A DNA stretch of 64,000 nt from Lactobacillus sp. ESL0677 (lineage in GTDB: Bacteria > Bacillota > Bacilli > Lactobacillales > Lactobacillaceae), in contig NZ_CP113946.1 in the NCBI RefSeq assembly GCF_029392875.1, positions 930,001 through 994,000 on the forward strand, written 5' to 3'. The notes beneath the pieces were generated by a model. It was not told the origin of the DNA, did not search any database, and worked only from the letters and a program-made list of their open reading frames with translations. Made by a program: the position numbers and the translations under genes. This document shows, piece by piece, positions 36,449 through 46,071 of this stretch (position 1 is the first letter of the stretch; every line of letters starts with the position of its first letter).

Positions 36449-38218
36449 ATGAAGAAAACTAAAATTGTTAGTACGTTAGGGCCAGCTTCAAATGATATTG
36501 AAACAATTACTGCTTTAGCAAAAGCTGGTGCAAATGTATTCCGGTTTAACTTCTCGCACGGTGACCATGCAGAACACTTATCACGGATGAAGATGGTGCG
36601 CCAAGTTGAAAAAGAAACTGGTTTAGTTCTGGGAATTGACCTTGATACTAAGGGTGCTGAAATCAGAACTACTGAACAAGAAGGCGGAAAATTTACCATT
36701 AATACCGGTGATGTTATTCGCGTTTCAATGGATGACTCTAAGAAGGGTAACAAGGACAAGATTCATGTTACTTATGAAGGCTTGTTCGATGATACTCATG
36801 TTGGTGGCCACGTCTTAATCGATGATGGTTTAGTTGACTTATTAATCACAGACAAAGATGATGAAAACCGTGAATTAATCTGTGAAGCACAAAATACGGG
36901 TGTTATTGGTTCTAAGAAGGGTGTTAACGCACCTGGTGTTGAAATTCGCCTCCCAGGAATTACTGAAAAAGATACTGATGATATTAAATTTGGTTTGCAA
37001 CACGGAATTAACTTCATCACTGCTTCCTTTGCTCGTAAAGCACAAGATATTCTTGACATTCGGAAGTTGTGTGAAGATGCTAATTGTGACTACGTTAAGA
37101 TTTATCCTAAGATTGAATCACAAGAAGGAATCGACAATGCCGATGAGATTTTACAAGTTTCAGACGGTTTAATGGTTGCTCGTGGTGACATGGGTGTTGA
37201 AATTCCATTTATCGATGTTCCATTTGTTCAAAAAGACTTAATTAAACGTGCTAATGCACTTGGCAAACCAGTTATTACTGCTACCCAAATGCTTGACTCA
37301 ATGCAAGAAAATCCACGTCCAACTCGTGCCGAAGTATCTGACGTTGCTAATGCCGTTCTTGACGGTACTGACGCTACCATGCTTTCTGGTGAATCTGCTA
37401 ATGGTCTTTACCCAGTTAAAGCTGTTAAGGCAATGGCTGAAATTGACGAAAGAACTGAACGTGAATTGTTGAAGCGTAACACTTTAGCTTTACAACGGTT
37501 TGAAGAATACAAGGGTTCAAACGTAACTGAAGCAATCGGTGAATCAGTTGTTCGAACTGCTCAAGAATTGGGCGTTAAGACAATTATTACTGCCACTAAT
37601 TCAGGCTACACTGCCAGAATGATTTCAAAATATCGTCCAAACGCAGATATTTTAGCTTTGACTTTTGATGAAAAAATTCAACACTCATTAGGTATTACTT
37701 GGGGTGTCCAACCATTATTGACTGAAAAGCCAAAATCAACTGATGATATGTTCGAAGTTGCTGCTAAAGTTGCTAAAGAGCAAGGTTACGTTAAAGATGG
37801 TGACTTGGTAATTATTGTTGCTGGTGTTCCAGTTGGTGATTCAGGTACAACTAACTTGATGAAATTGCAAATTATCGGTAGCAAGTTAGCTCAAGGCTTA
37901 GGCGTTGGTAACGGCTCTGTTGTTGGTAAGACAGTTGTTGTTAACAGTGCAGAAGAAGCTAACAGCAAGGTTAAGGAAGGCGACATTCTTGTTTCTAAGA
38001 CTACTGACCCAGATTACATGCCTGCAATTAAGAAGGCATCTGGTTTAGTAGTTGAAGCATCTGGCTTAACTTCACATGCTGCTGTTGTTGGTTTGTCACT
38101 TGGCATCCCTGTTGTAGTTGGTGTCACTGGCGCAACAGAAAAGATTGCTAGTGGTACAACTATTACAGTTGATGCTCGTCGTGGTGCAATTTACCAAGGT
38201 GAAATTTCTAACCTGTAA
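36449..38218 (+). CDS. pyk: Pyruvate kinase with C-terminal PEP-utiliser domain
   Basis: Converts phosphoenolpyruvate and ADP to pyruvate and ATP. The 589 residues hold the barrel (KKTKIVSTLGPAS at the start, KIESQEGIDNADEI, MVARGDMGVEIP) and the allosteric C domain. About 110 extra C-terminal residues have the phosphohistidine-like TSHAAVVG, as in other Bacilli. It is co-transcribed with pfkA, presumably under CcpA. Confidence 0.97.
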   Translation: MKKTKIVSTLGPASNDIETITALAKAGANVFRFNFSHGDHAEHLSRMKMVRQVEKETGLVLGIDLDTKGAEIRTTEQEGGKFTINTGDVIRVSMDDSKKGNKDKIHVTYEGLFDDTHVGGHVLIDDGLVDLLITDKDDENRELICEAQNTGVIGSKKGVNAPGVEIRLPGITEKDTDDIKFGLQHGINFITASFARKAQDILDIRKLCEDANCDYVKIYPKIESQEGIDNADEILQVSDGLMVARGDMGVEIPFIDVPFVQKDLIKRANALGKPVITATQMLDSMQENPRPTRAEVSDVANAVLDGTDATMLSGESANGLYPVKAVKAMAEIDERTERELLKRNTLALQRFEEYKGSNVTEAIGESVVRTAQELGVKTIITATNSGYTARMISKYRPNADILALTFDEKIQHSLGITWGVQPLLTEKPKSTDDMFEVAAKVAKEQGYVKDGDLVIIVAGVPVGDSGTTNLMKLQIIGSKLAQGLGVGNGSVVGKTVVVNSAEEANSKVKEGDILVSKTTDPDYMPAIKKASGLVVEASGLTSHAAVVGLSLGIPVVVGVTGATEKIASGTTITVDARRGAIYQGEISNL

Positions 38219-38235
38219 TTAACAAGATAATTAAA

Positions 38236-38273
38236 TAAAATAGTCAGCTTAAGTGCTGGCTATTTTATTTTGC
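38236..38273 (+). terminator. Terminator of pfkA-pyk
   Basis: AAAATAGTCAGC and GCTGGCTATTTT form a stem followed by a T-rich tract. Confidence 0.85.
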
Positions 38274-38330
38274 AGCATTTTCTTTTATACTTAATAAAGA
38301 CAGAATTATGTAAAATTAGGAGAAGTGACT

Positions 38331-39218
38331 ATGCTAGGCACGATTGAAACAGGTAAAGTAATTGATCAAAACGAAGACGCATATTATGTGCAAATTGATG
38401 GCATTACTTATGAATTAAAGCGTAAGGAAATTACTCAAGAAGAAAAGCCCCAAATTGGTGATGAAGTTCGCGGGTTTTTGTATGATGATAAGCAGCACAA
38501 TTGTGAAATGACGCAGTTCTTACCATTTGCCCAACAAGATCAGTATGGCTGGGGTAAAGTTACTGAGGTTAAGTATAACTTGGGTGTTTTTATTGATATT
38601 GGCTTGCCTGATAAAGATGTAGTGTTATCAGTTGACGACTTACCGTTTGATAAAGACCACTGGCCACGTAAAGATGATCAGTTGTTAGTCCATTTGATAA
38701 CTGATGAAAAAGATCGTATTTGGGCGAAGTTAGCTGACGAAAATATTTTTGAGCAATTGTCAGCTCATTTTCCTAATGATATGGAAAACAAAAATATTTT
38801 TGGTACAGTCTATGCCAGTCGCGACTTGGGCGCCTTTGTAATTACTAAGGAATATTACTTGGGCTTTGTTCATTCCTCACAGATGGCACGGCCATTGCGT
38901 TTAGGTGAACAGTTTAAGGGACGCGTTGTTGGCATTAGTCAATATGGCCGGCTTAATTTGAGTAGTTTACCGCGGGCGTTTGAAGAAATTGACGATGACG
39001 CGCAGATGGTATTAATGAGTTTACGCAGAATGAATACAAAAACGCTGCCGTTTTACGATAAGTCAGATGCTCAAGAAATTAAGAATTACTTTGGGATCTC
39101 TAAATCTGCCTTTAAACGTGCATTAGGTCACTTATTAAAGGGTAAATATATCACTGAAGATAAGGTTAGCGGCACAATCAGCCTAGTCAACGATCCAGAC
39201 GATGACCAAAATGAGTAA
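38331..39218 (+). CDS. cvfB: S1-domain RNA-binding protein CvfB
   Basis: A 295-residue RNA-binding protein with three S1-like OB domains and a C-terminal winged helix (about 225-285), the CvfB/YitL layout. In Staphylococcus aureus CvfB affects virulence gene expression; here a general RNA role is expected. The ATG at 38331 has AGGAG before it. The last 8 bases overlap xerD (ATGAGTAA). Confidence 0.87.
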   Translation: MLGTIETGKVIDQNEDAYYVQIDGITYELKRKEITQEEKPQIGDEVRGFLYDDKQHNCEMTQFLPFAQQDQYGWGKVTEVKYNLGVFIDIGLPDKDVVLSVDDLPFDKDHWPRKDDQLLVHLITDEKDRIWAKLADENIFEQLSAHFPNDMENKNIFGTVYASRDLGAFVITKEYYLGFVHSSQMARPLRLGEQFKGRVVGISQYGRLNLSSLPRAFEEIDDDAQMVLMSLRRMNTKTLPFYDKSDAQEIKNYFGISKSAFKRALGHLLKGKYITEDKVSGTISLVNDPDDDQNE

Positions 39219-40110
39219 ATTGCAGGAACAAGTTGAGGATTATTTGCGTTACAGTCAGGTTGAGCGCGGATTAAGTGCGAACACAATCACAGCTTATCGT
39301 CAAGATTTAACCGAGTTTCTTGCGTTTTTAACTAACGAAAATCTGTCAACTTGGCCAACTAAGGCTTTGGATATTGATGCCTTTTTAGCTCAGCAGCGTG
39401 ATTTAAATAAAGCTACCAGCTCGATTAGTCGGATGATTTCAAGTTTACGAAAATTTTACCAGTGGCTAGCTAGGCAAGATATTCAGAAGTTAAATCCAAT
39501 GCTTGAGATTGATCCGCCTAAAAAGGAGCAGCGCCTGCCGGTTGCTCTGACGGTTGATGAGGTTGAGCGTTTACTAGCCCAACCTGATGTTCATCAAAAG
39601 TTAGGCTTGCGCGACCGAGCACTGCTGGAAACGCTGTATGCCACGGGGATTCGGGTTAGCGAATTGATTAATCTGAAATTTGATGATTTGCATGAAGAAT
39701 TGAAGTTGCTAAAGGTCTTGGGTAAAGGCTCTAAGGAGCGACTAATTCCGATAAGTCCAGTGGCCATCTCGTGGATTGAAAGTTATCAGACAAAGGTTCG
39801 CCAGCCATTGCTATTAAAGGTCGGTAAAGCTAGCGATTATATTTTTCTTAATAATCGCGGTGGTTCATTAACCAGGCAAGCAGTTTGGCAAATAATTAAA
39901 CGATATTGTCGGATGGCCCAGATAACAAAAGACGTGACACCACATACTTTGCGTCATACTTTTGCAACTCATTTATTGGAAAACGGGGCCGATTTACGTG
40001 TTGTGCAGGAAATTTTGGGTCACTCTGATATTAGCACCACCCAGATTTATACCAATTTATCGCAAAAGCATATTCTTCAGGTTTATGCCAAAGCACATCC
40101 GCGAACTTAG
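39211..40110 (+). CDS. xerD: Tyrosine recombinase XerD
   Basis: Resolves chromosome dimers at dif together with XerC. The 299 residues have the SAM-like N-terminal core-binding domain and the catalytic domain with ATGIRVSEL (Arg), HTLRHTFATHLL (His-x-x-Arg) and the nucleophile Tyr in TTQIYTN. Position before ribT-scpAB fits XerD of Bacilli. A second recombinase, XerC, is at 58662. Confidence 0.93.
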   Translation: MSKLQEQVEDYLRYSQVERGLSANTITAYRQDLTEFLAFLTNENLSTWPTKALDIDAFLAQQRDLNKATSSISRMISSLRKFYQWLARQDIQKLNPMLEIDPPKKEQRLPVALTVDEVERLLAQPDVHQKLGLRDRALLETLYATGIRVSELINLKFDDLHEELKLLKVLGKGSKERLIPISPVAISWIESYQTKVRQPLLLKVGKASDYIFLNNRGGSLTRQAVWQIIKRYCRMAQITKDVTPHTLRHTFATHLLENGADLRVVQEILGHSDISTTQIYTNLSQKHILQVYAKAHPRT

Positions 40111-40118
40111 GTGATTAA

Positions 40119-40481
40119 ATGTTAATTGAATGTAAAAGTGATAAGGAAAAGGTTGCCATGGGCCTTTTGTCTTACCTAAAGGATTTTAAAAATCTTGCCA
40201 ACCTAAAAGATGAAATCAACTTAAATAAAACCAGTTCAGAATTTCAGCTTTACTTGTATCGCGAAAATAATGCCAATTTTATTGGGGTCATTGGGACGCA
40301 GAATGATGCGAATTTTATTATTATTCGGTATCTTTCGTTTGCCCCCGATTATCGTAGTCCCAAGTACGAGGCAGAGGCAGTCCGTGAATTAGCGGCTAGC
40401 AATCCTAATAAACGGGTGATGGCTCTGCCTGACTGGACCCACTTACTTAAATATTTAACAGAAAATAAAAACCATGAGTGA
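40119..40481 (+). CDS. ribT: RibT family protein (GNAT-like)
   Basis: A 120-residue protein of the RibT family, associated by name and position with riboflavin genes in Bacilli; it resembles N-acetyltransferases but its reaction is not established. It lies between xerD and scpA as in related genomes. The ATG follows GTGATTAA with only a weak ribosome binding site, suggesting coupling to xerD. It overlaps scpA by 8 bases. Confidence 0.75.
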   Translation: MLIECKSDKEKVAMGLLSYLKDFKNLANLKDEINLNKTSSEFQLYLYRENNANFIGVIGTQNDANFIIIRYLSFAPDYRSPKYEAEAVRELAASNPNKRVMALPDWTHLLKYLTENKNHE

Positions 40482-41208
40482 TAATTTAACTTTAGAATTA
40501 CCTAATTTTGAGGGTCCGCTGGATTTATTGCTGCACCTAATTAAGTCGCAAAAAATTGATATCTATGATATTCCAATCGCGCAGATTACTAGTCAGTATT
40601 TGGCTTACCTGCAGCAAATGCAACAATTAAATTTGCAAATTGCGGGTGAGTATTTTGTAATGTCGTCAACGCTTTTGCGAATTAAGTCGCAGTCTTTATT
40701 GCCGCAGAATGATTTTGTCGAAGATGAGCCTGAGGAGGACCCGCGAGATGAGCTAGTTCAGCAATTAGTTCAGTATTCGGTCTTTAAGAAAATTTCGACT
40801 TATTTTAAAAAGCGTAATGAATCAGTGCCGATTACTGTGGCTAAAGAGGAAAGTGTGCCGCAAACTAAGAAGGTGCAGCCTCTTCCGACTGGTCAGATTA
40901 CGGCAACTGAACTGGCTAATACTTTTATAGTAGTTCTCCAGCGGCTCAAAATCAGACAGCCAGATATTGCATCCGTTGAGGTAAAGGAAACGCCAGTTAC
41001 GGAAATGATTACTTTCTTAGAAGAAAAAGTTGCTGGTGGAAAAAAGGTCAGCTTTTTTGCGTGTAGTGATGAGCTGCATAGTCTGTCCGATGTTATCGGC
41101 TTGTTCTTAGCGTTACTGGAATTGTGCAAGAAGCAGAAAATTAGAGCCAGTCAATCGCGAACATATGGCGACTTAGAATTAGAAGGAATTGATGTTAATG
41201 CCAAGTAA
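40474..41208 (+). CDS. scpA: Segregation and condensation protein A (kleisin)
   Basis: The kleisin bridge of the SMC-ScpAB condensin complex. Its 244 residues begin [17 protein letters not shown], the family signature, with a C-terminal winged helix. It overlaps ribT (ATGAGTGA) and scpB. Confidence 0.95.
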   Translation: MSDNLTLELPNFEGPLDLLLHLIKSQKIDIYDIPIAQITSQYLAYLQQMQQLNLQIAGEYFVMSSTLLRIKSQSLLPQNDFVEDEPEEDPRDELVQQLVQYSVFKKISTYFKKRNESVPITVAKEESVPQTKKVQPLPTGQITATELANTFIVVLQRLKIRQPDIASVEVKETPVTEMITFLEEKVAGGKKVSFFACSDELHSLSDVIGLFLALLELCKKQKIRASQSRTYGDLELEGIDVNAK

Positions 41209-41806
41209 AATTGCGCAATTAGAGGCGCTACTTTATGTAGCAGGAGACAACGGGATTGCTAGTGATAATTTATGCGAATTATTGCAGGTTGGCCAGCCGG
41301 CTTTACGAGAGTTGGCTAAAAACTTGGCTGATAAATTGCAGAAAAATCATGATTCAGGATTGCAATTGCTGCATATTAACCACAATTACAAACTGACAAC
41401 GCGTCCTGAAGTTGCTAAGACAGTAGCTAGTTACTTTCAAAAAGATTTAACGAAGACACTCAGTCAGTCAGCTTTGGAAATTTTGGCAATTGTCGCTTAT
41501 CGCCAGCCAATTACACGGGTCGAAATTGATGACATTCGCGGAGTTAACTCATCTGGCGCATTGCAAACACTGATTTGGCGTGGTCTTGTTAAGGTTGACG
41601 GTAAAAAAGATGCGCCGGGGCATCCCAACTTGTATGTTACTAGTGACTACTTCCTGCAGTACTTTGGTTACCAAAGTTTAGCCGATTTACCGCTAATTGA
41701 AGATTTTGAAGATGACAGTATTAATGCGGAAGGCGAAATAGATTTATTTGCGGCTAAGGGTCAGGCTGATAAGAACTTGGCCAGCATGCAAAAAGGAGAA
41801 AAATAA
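41198..41806 (+). CDS. scpB: Segregation and condensation protein B
   Basis: Two winged-helix domains that dimerise and bind ScpA. It has 202 residues from the ATG at 41198, or 204 from the ATG at 41192; AAGGA lies 5 bases before the first and 11 before the second. The segment [20 protein letters not shown] is typical. The stop shares one base with the rluB start (TAATG). Confidence 0.94.
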   Translation: MPSKIAQLEALLYVAGDNGIASDNLCELLQVGQPALRELAKNLADKLQKNHDSGLQLLHINHNYKLTTRPEVAKTVASYFQKDLTKTLSQSALEILAIVAYRQPITRVEIDDIRGVNSSGALQTLIWRGLVKVDGKKDAPGHPNLYVTSDYFLQYFGYQSLADLPLIEDFEDDSINAEGEIDLFAAKGQADKNLASMQKGEK

Positions 41807-42525
41807 TGGCGTTACAACGTTTACAAAAAGTAATTGCTGAGGCGGGAATCGCCTCAAGACGCAAGGCCGAAAAGATGATTACGGAAGGTCGCGTCACTGT
41901 AGATGGTGAAATTATCACTAAACTTGGGACCAAAGTGGAAACTTTTAGCAACATTACGGTTGATGGTGAACCAATCGAACGTGAGAGCTTGCACACCTAT
42001 GTGTTTTATAAACCACGGGGAGTTGTTTCAACTGCTAATGATGACAAGGGAAGAAAAACGGTGGTCGATTACTTTAGCGACTTACCATACCGGTTATACC
42101 CAGTAGGACGTCTTGATTACGATACGTCGGGCTTGTTATTAATGACTAATGATGGTGAATTGGCTAATTTAATGATGCATCCGCGTAACAAGGTTGCTAA
42201 GGTTTATGTTGCCCGCATTGAGGGGCAATTATTGCCTGAAGAAAGCAAACAATTAGCGCGCGGAGTTGAATTTGATCACCACAAGAGTTCCCCAGCTAAA
42301 GTAAAAGTCATTCGTACGGATAAAAAGCATAACCGGCAGATTGTCCAATTGACCATTCATGAAGGACATTATCACCAAGTTAAAAAAATGTTTAAGGCTG
42401 TTAACCATCAAGTTGAAAAACTGGCGCGAGAGAAGTATTCTTTCTTGACACTTGATGGTCTTGTGTCTGGTAAATATCGCGAATTGTCTCATGAAGAAGT
42501 TGACAGATTGAAGCATGTAGACTAG
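41806..42525 (+). CDS. rluB: 23S rRNA pseudouridine synthase B
   Basis: A 239-residue RsuA/RluB-type enzyme with an N-terminal S4 RNA-binding domain (LQKVIAEAGIASRRKAE) and the catalytic motif GRLDYDTSGLLL, with the active Asp at about residue 104. It closes the operon that starts at cvfB; the FMN riboswitch follows 30 bases later. Confidence 0.93.
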   Translation: MALQRLQKVIAEAGIASRRKAEKMITEGRVTVDGEIITKLGTKVETFSNITVDGEPIERESLHTYVFYKPRGVVSTANDDKGRKTVVDYFSDLPYRLYPVGRLDYDTSGLLLMTNDGELANLMMHPRNKVAKVYVARIEGQLLPEESKQLARGVEFDHHKSSPAKVKVIRTDKKHNRQIVQLTIHEGHYHQVKKMFKAVNHQVEKLAREKYSFLTLDGLVSGKYRELSHEEVDRLKHVD

Positions 42526-42554
42526 TATATTGATAGAAATTAATAAAGAGTTTG

Positions 42555-42664
42555 TTGTCTTCATGGCAGGGTGTAAGTCCCGACCGGCGGAAAGTCCGCG
42601 ACCCGTATAAACGGTGGAACCCCACAGTGGTACCGATAGTTAAAGTCTAGATGAAAGAAGACAG
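42555..42664 (+). ncRNA. FMN riboswitch aptamer (RFN element)
   Basis: The conserved core is readable: GTCTTC (42557-42562) pairs with GAAGAC (42657-42662) as P1, and in between lie CAGGGTG, GTCCCGACCGGCGG and AGTCCGCGACCC, then GGTGGAACC and CCGATAGTTAAAGTC. It binds flavin mononucleotide and controls the transporter gene downstream. Confidence 0.95.
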
Positions 42665-42738
42665 ACTAAACTAAAAGAAAAGTAGATAAAAAGCTTACTT
42701 TTATTAGGTCTGTTGCTAGAAGCAACAGACCTAATATT
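42661..42738 (+). terminator. Riboswitch expression platform: antiterminator / terminator
   Basis: A 14-bp perfect hairpin (42704-42717 with 42721-42734, loop AGA) is followed by a T-rich tract. ACAGAC-TA (42661-42668), which overlaps the P1 3' strand, can pair with TAGGTCTGT in the left terminator arm. Bound FMN would hold P1 and allow termination; free RNA would form the antiterminator. Confidence 0.75.
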
Positions 42739-42756
42739 GTTTTGGAGGTAAGTTTT

Positions 42757-43446
42757 TTGAAGAGTAAGAGTACGAGTAATTTAGCATTATTAATCGCCTG
42801 TGCGATGTTTGGTGCGGTAGCATTTGTCATTATTAAGTTTACGGGGATTCCAATTTTACCGAATGCGAGTTTCTTAAAATTTGATTTTTCTGATGTCATT
42901 ATTACAATTGGGATGTTTCTTTTTGGCATTTGGCCAGGGATCTTTATTGCGATTATTAGAATGCTGATAAGTTTAGTTTATAGTGGTTTTAGTTTGCCAA
43001 GTGTTGTTGGTCAGTTAGCAGCATTGTTAGCATCAATTTCCTTTGCATTACCATTTTACTTTGTTACTAGAAATATGAAGCGTGATGAAACAAGTGGAAT
43101 GAAGCGACACGTTAAGCCAATTATTGGTTTGATTTGCGGAACAATTGCCATGGCGATTGTTTTGGCAACTCTGAATGCTTTGATTTTGACGCCAATGTAT
43201 GCCGTAACAATGATACCAAAATTGCCAGCAATCCACGGCTATTCTGGTTTGCTTGGGTTTACCGAAAAGGTATACTTAGGTCAGATGTTACATATTCCAT
43301 CAATGGGAGCATATATTTTCGGAATAATTGTTCCATTCAATCTCGTAAAGGGACTGATCAACAGTGTTGTTGTTTACCTATTGTTTGAAGCAGTTTTACG
43401 TAATTTGAAACCTTTTGTTCAAAAGAATTTCAATTTAAAGAGATAA
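42757..43446 (+). CDS. ribU: Riboflavin ECF transporter S component
   Basis: A 229-residue membrane protein with about six helices that captures riboflavin and works with the shared ECF module, encoded elsewhere. The start is TTG at 42757, with GGAGGT (42744-42749) upstream; the TTG at 42742 would overlap that site. The FMN riboswitch directly in front supports the substrate. No riboflavin biosynthesis operon is in the window, so the cell may rely on uptake. Confidence 0.93.
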   Translation: MKSKSTSNLALLIACAMFGAVAFVIIKFTGIPILPNASFLKFDFSDVIITIGMFLFGIWPGIFIAIIRMLISLVYSGFSLPSVVGQLAALLASISFALPFYFVTRNMKRDETSGMKRHVKPIIGLICGTIAMAIVLATLNALILTPMYAVTMIPKLPAIHGYSGLLGFTEKVYLGQMLHIPSMGAYIFGIIVPFNLVKGLINSVVVYLLFEAVLRNLKPFVQKNFNLKR

Positions 43447-43452
43447 TTTAAC

Positions 43453-43487
43453 TTAAGTCGGTCATTTAAATGGCCGATTTTTTTATC
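43453..43487 (+). terminator. Terminator of ribU
   Basis: AAGTCGGTCATTT and AAATGGCCGATTTTTTT form the hairpin and T run. Confidence 0.87.
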
Positions 43488-43544
43488 CAAAAACGCCGGT
43501 AAATATGCTAAAATTAAATAAGTTAGGTGAATCGAGGTATTTTG

Positions 43545-44069
43545 ATGAATCAAAAACAGGAAAAATTATATAAACATTATGCACGTCCAAATGAGCCCAG
43601 AGCCGTGATTAACAAGCCACATTATAAAGGCTGGCTAATCACGATGGCAATTTTGGTCGTTGTGATTATTGCTCTTATTCCTGTTGTTCATCACTTAGCT
43701 TCAAGTGGTCAGGTCAAGGAGCAGGCTGTTGAATTGCAAAAAACAACCCAAAAGTCACCTAAAACCCCTGCTAAGCATGTGAATCGAGTAAAGCAAGCGG
43801 CTAAAAGCAAAACCAAAAAGGCGAAGGTTACGGGTAAAATACAGCAATTACCTAAAGTTAAAGCTAAAAAGGCCACAGTTAAGAAATCCTCGGCTGAAAA
43901 GTCGCAAGCCAAAACGCAGCAGGTGCCAAGTCAATATGTTGTTCAAGTTGGTGATACTTTAACTAGCATTGCACAAAAGAATAACGTCTTGCCGCAAGAA
44001 TTAGTACGACTTAATGGCCTTAGTACTGACGGCCAGGTATATGCCGGACAAACACTTAAATTGAAATAA
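43545..44069 (+). CDS. Membrane-anchored LysM protein
   Basis: A 174-residue protein with a short cytoplasmic N-terminus, one membrane helix (about 29-49), a Lys/Ala-rich linker (about 60-125) and a C-terminal LysM domain (QYVVQVGDTLTSIAQ, about 130-174) that should bind peptidoglycan outside the cell. It resembles YpbE of Bacillus in layout. The ATG at 43545 has GAGGT upstream. Confidence 0.82.
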   Translation: MNQKQEKLYKHYARPNEPRAVINKPHYKGWLITMAILVVVIIALIPVVHHLASSGQVKEQAVELQKTTQKSPKTPAKHVNRVKQAAKSKTKKAKVTGKIQQLPKVKAKKATVKKSSAEKSQAKTQQVPSQYVVQVGDTLTSIAQKNNVLPQELVRLNGLSTDGQVYAGQTLKLK

Positions 44070-44077
44070 TTATTGAG

Positions 44078-44106
44078 AAAGGATAGGGACTATGCGTCCC
44101 TTTTTG
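44078..44106 (+). terminator. Small hairpin with T run before cmk
   Basis: AGGGAC and GTCCCT (loop TATGC) are followed by TTTT just before the cmk start. It may end the LysM transcript. It also contains the start of the mini-frame at 44092. Confidence 0.5.
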
Positions 44107-44121
44107 ATTGAATGCAAGTAG
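44092..44121 (+). CDS. Possible 9-residue mini-cistron coupled to cmk
   Basis: ATG at 44092, eight bases after AAAGGA (44078-44083), opens MRPFLIECK and stops with TAG at 44119-44121, inside the first codons of cmk in another frame. The cmk ATG itself has no ribosome binding site, so translation of cmk may depend on ribosomes ending here. Not confirmed by any homologue. Confidence 0.4.
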   Translation: MRPFLIECK

Positions 44122-44786
44122 CAATTGATGGACCAGCTTCAGCTGGTAAAAGTACTGTCGCAAAAATTATTGCGCAAAAGTTAGATTTTATTTACATTGA
44201 CACTGGAGCAATGTACCGTGCATGTACGGTGATTGCCCGGTCACATCACCTTGATTATGGCGATGAGGCTGGAATTTTAAAAGCAATTGACCAAGATGGT
44301 ATTGAACTTAAAGCTGTCAATGGTGAACAAAAGGTCTTTGCTGGCACGAAAGATATTTCTCGCGAGATTCGGACACCAGAAATTTCTGCCAATGTCTCAC
44401 AGGTATCTGCTTTGGCTGGTGTGCGGGCTAAAATGGTTATTTTGCAGCGGCAAATGGCTGGAAAAGTAAATGTAATAATGGATGGCCGTGATATCGGGAC
44501 GACTGTTTTACCTGCTGCCGAAGTTAAAATCTTTTTAGTGGCATCACCAAGATCGCGGGCGCAAAGACGGATGCTCGACTTGCAGGAGCGCGGAATTAAG
44601 TCCGATAAAACAGTTGATGAAATTGAGCAAGATATTGCAGATCGCGACTATAAAGATTCCCATCGTGAAATTTCACCGCTGAAAAAGGCGTCAGATGCGA
44701 TTGAAATCGATACAACGACCATGACAATTGACCAAGTTGTTGCCGCAATTTTGGCTGAAATTAAAAAAAGTCAAAAAAAACTATAA
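44112..44786 (+). CDS. cmk: Cytidylate kinase
   Basis: Phosphorylates CMP and dCMP. The 224 residues begin MQVAIDGPASAGKSTVAKII (P-loop about 6-14) and contain the NMP-binding region and DGRDIGTTVLP. The in-frame codon before the ATG is a stop, so this is the earliest start, although no ribosome binding site precedes it. cmk-rpsA-der is a conserved order. Confidence 0.95.
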   Translation: MQVAIDGPASAGKSTVAKIIAQKLDFIYIDTGAMYRACTVIARSHHLDYGDEAGILKAIDQDGIELKAVNGEQKVFAGTKDISREIRTPEISANVSQVSALAGVRAKMVILQRQMAGKVNVIMDGRDIGTTVLPAAEVKIFLVASPRSRAQRRMLDLQERGIKSDKTVDEIEQDIADRDYKDSHREISPLKKASDAIEIDTTTMTIDQVVAAILAEIKKSQKKL

Positions 44787-44858
44787 AAAAGGGGTTAAAA
44801 CAGTAGAAAAATATCTCACTTTCATTTAGAATTAGATTATGATATTGGGAGGTAAATA

Positions 44859-46067
44859 ATGTCAGAAAACAGTAATCAATTTTTAGATGCATTGAAACAA
44901 ATGCAAGGGGTTGAGGTCGGAGATATCGTCGATGTAGAAGTATTAGACGTTGAAGACGGCCAAATCGATGTTGGTGTTGAAAATGCTGGTGTCGAAGGTG
45001 TAATCCCACGTCGTGAATTCACTTCAGATCGTAACGCCGATTTACGTGACCTTGTTAAACCGGGTGATAAGCTTAAAGCTTTAGTTTTAAGAAAAGCCGG
45101 CGGTGACAAGGAAAACGGTGAGTTCTTCTTCTCAGTAACTCGTCTTAAGGAAAGAGAAGCTTATGACGAATTACAAAAGGACTTTGAAGCAGGTAAGACA
45201 ATCGAAGGTACTGTCACAGCTTCTGTTCGTGGTGGTTTATTAGTTGACGTTGGTACTAGAGGATTTTTACCAGCTTCACTTATTTCTAACCGTTATGTTT
45301 CTGATCTTAAGCCTTACATTGGTAAGACTATGAAACTTAAGATTACCGAAATTGATCCAAGTAAGAATCGTCTGATTCTTTCACATAAGGACTTAATTGA
45401 AGAAGAACGTGAAGAAGCCTTTGATAAAGTAGCATCACAATTAGTTGTTGGTGATGTTGTTGAAGGTAAAGTTTCTCGTTTGACTAACTTTGGTGCCTTT
45501 GTTGATGTTGGTGGTGTTGACGGTTTAGTTCACATCTCAGAAATTTCATACAAGCACGTTGATAAGCCTAGCGATGTATTAAAGGCTGGTCAAGATGTTA
45601 AGGTCAAAGTTATCGGTATTGATGATGACAGACATCGCATCTCCCTTTCAATCAAGCAAACTGAACCTTCTCCATTTGAACAAGCCACTTCAGACTTACA
45701 CGAAGGTGACATTTTTGAAGGTGAAGTTAAGTCATTGACTAACTTTGGTGCTTTCGTTGAAGTTGCTGACGGTATTCAAGGCTTAGTTCACGTTTCAGAA
45801 ATTTCATATAAGCACGTGGACAAACCTAGTGATGTTTTGGAAGTTGGCCAAACTGTTAAGGTTAAGGTTTTGAACATTGACCCAAGTGAACGTCGGATTT
45901 CACTTTCAATGAAAGCAGCTGATTCTAAAGGCTCTGACAATGAAGGTTCTCGTTCACACAGTTCATACAACAATAACAGAAATTCTGTTAAGAAGTACAT
46001 GAACAACGAAGACAGCGGTTTCGCTTTAGGTGACATTATTGGTGACCAATTAAAGGACCGTCGTTAA
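44859..46067 (+). CDS. rpsA: 30S ribosomal protein S1 (four S1 domains)
   Basis: RNA-binding protein S1 of the shorter Gram-positive kind: 402 residues with four S1 domains (about 20-90, 108-175, 192-262, 277-348) and a Ser/Asn-rich tail. The repeated VDGLVHISEISYKHVDKPSD is seen in domains 3 and 4. GGGAGG precedes the ATG. Confidence 0.94.
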   Translation: MSENSNQFLDALKQMQGVEVGDIVDVEVLDVEDGQIDVGVENAGVEGVIPRREFTSDRNADLRDLVKPGDKLKALVLRKAGGDKENGEFFFSVTRLKEREAYDELQKDFEAGKTIEGTVTASVRGGLLVDVGTRGFLPASLISNRYVSDLKPYIGKTMKLKITEIDPSKNRLILSHKDLIEEEREEAFDKVASQLVVGDVVEGKVSRLTNFGAFVDVGGVDGLVHISEISYKHVDKPSDVLKAGQDVKVKVIGIDDDRHRISLSIKQTEPSPFEQATSDLHEGDIFEGEVKSLTNFGAFVEVADGIQGLVHVSEISYKHVDKPSDVLEVGQTVKVKVLNIDPSERRISLSMKAADSKGSDNEGSRSHSSYNNNRNSVKKYMNNEDSGFALGDIIGDQLKDRR

Positions 46068-46071
46068 TCAT

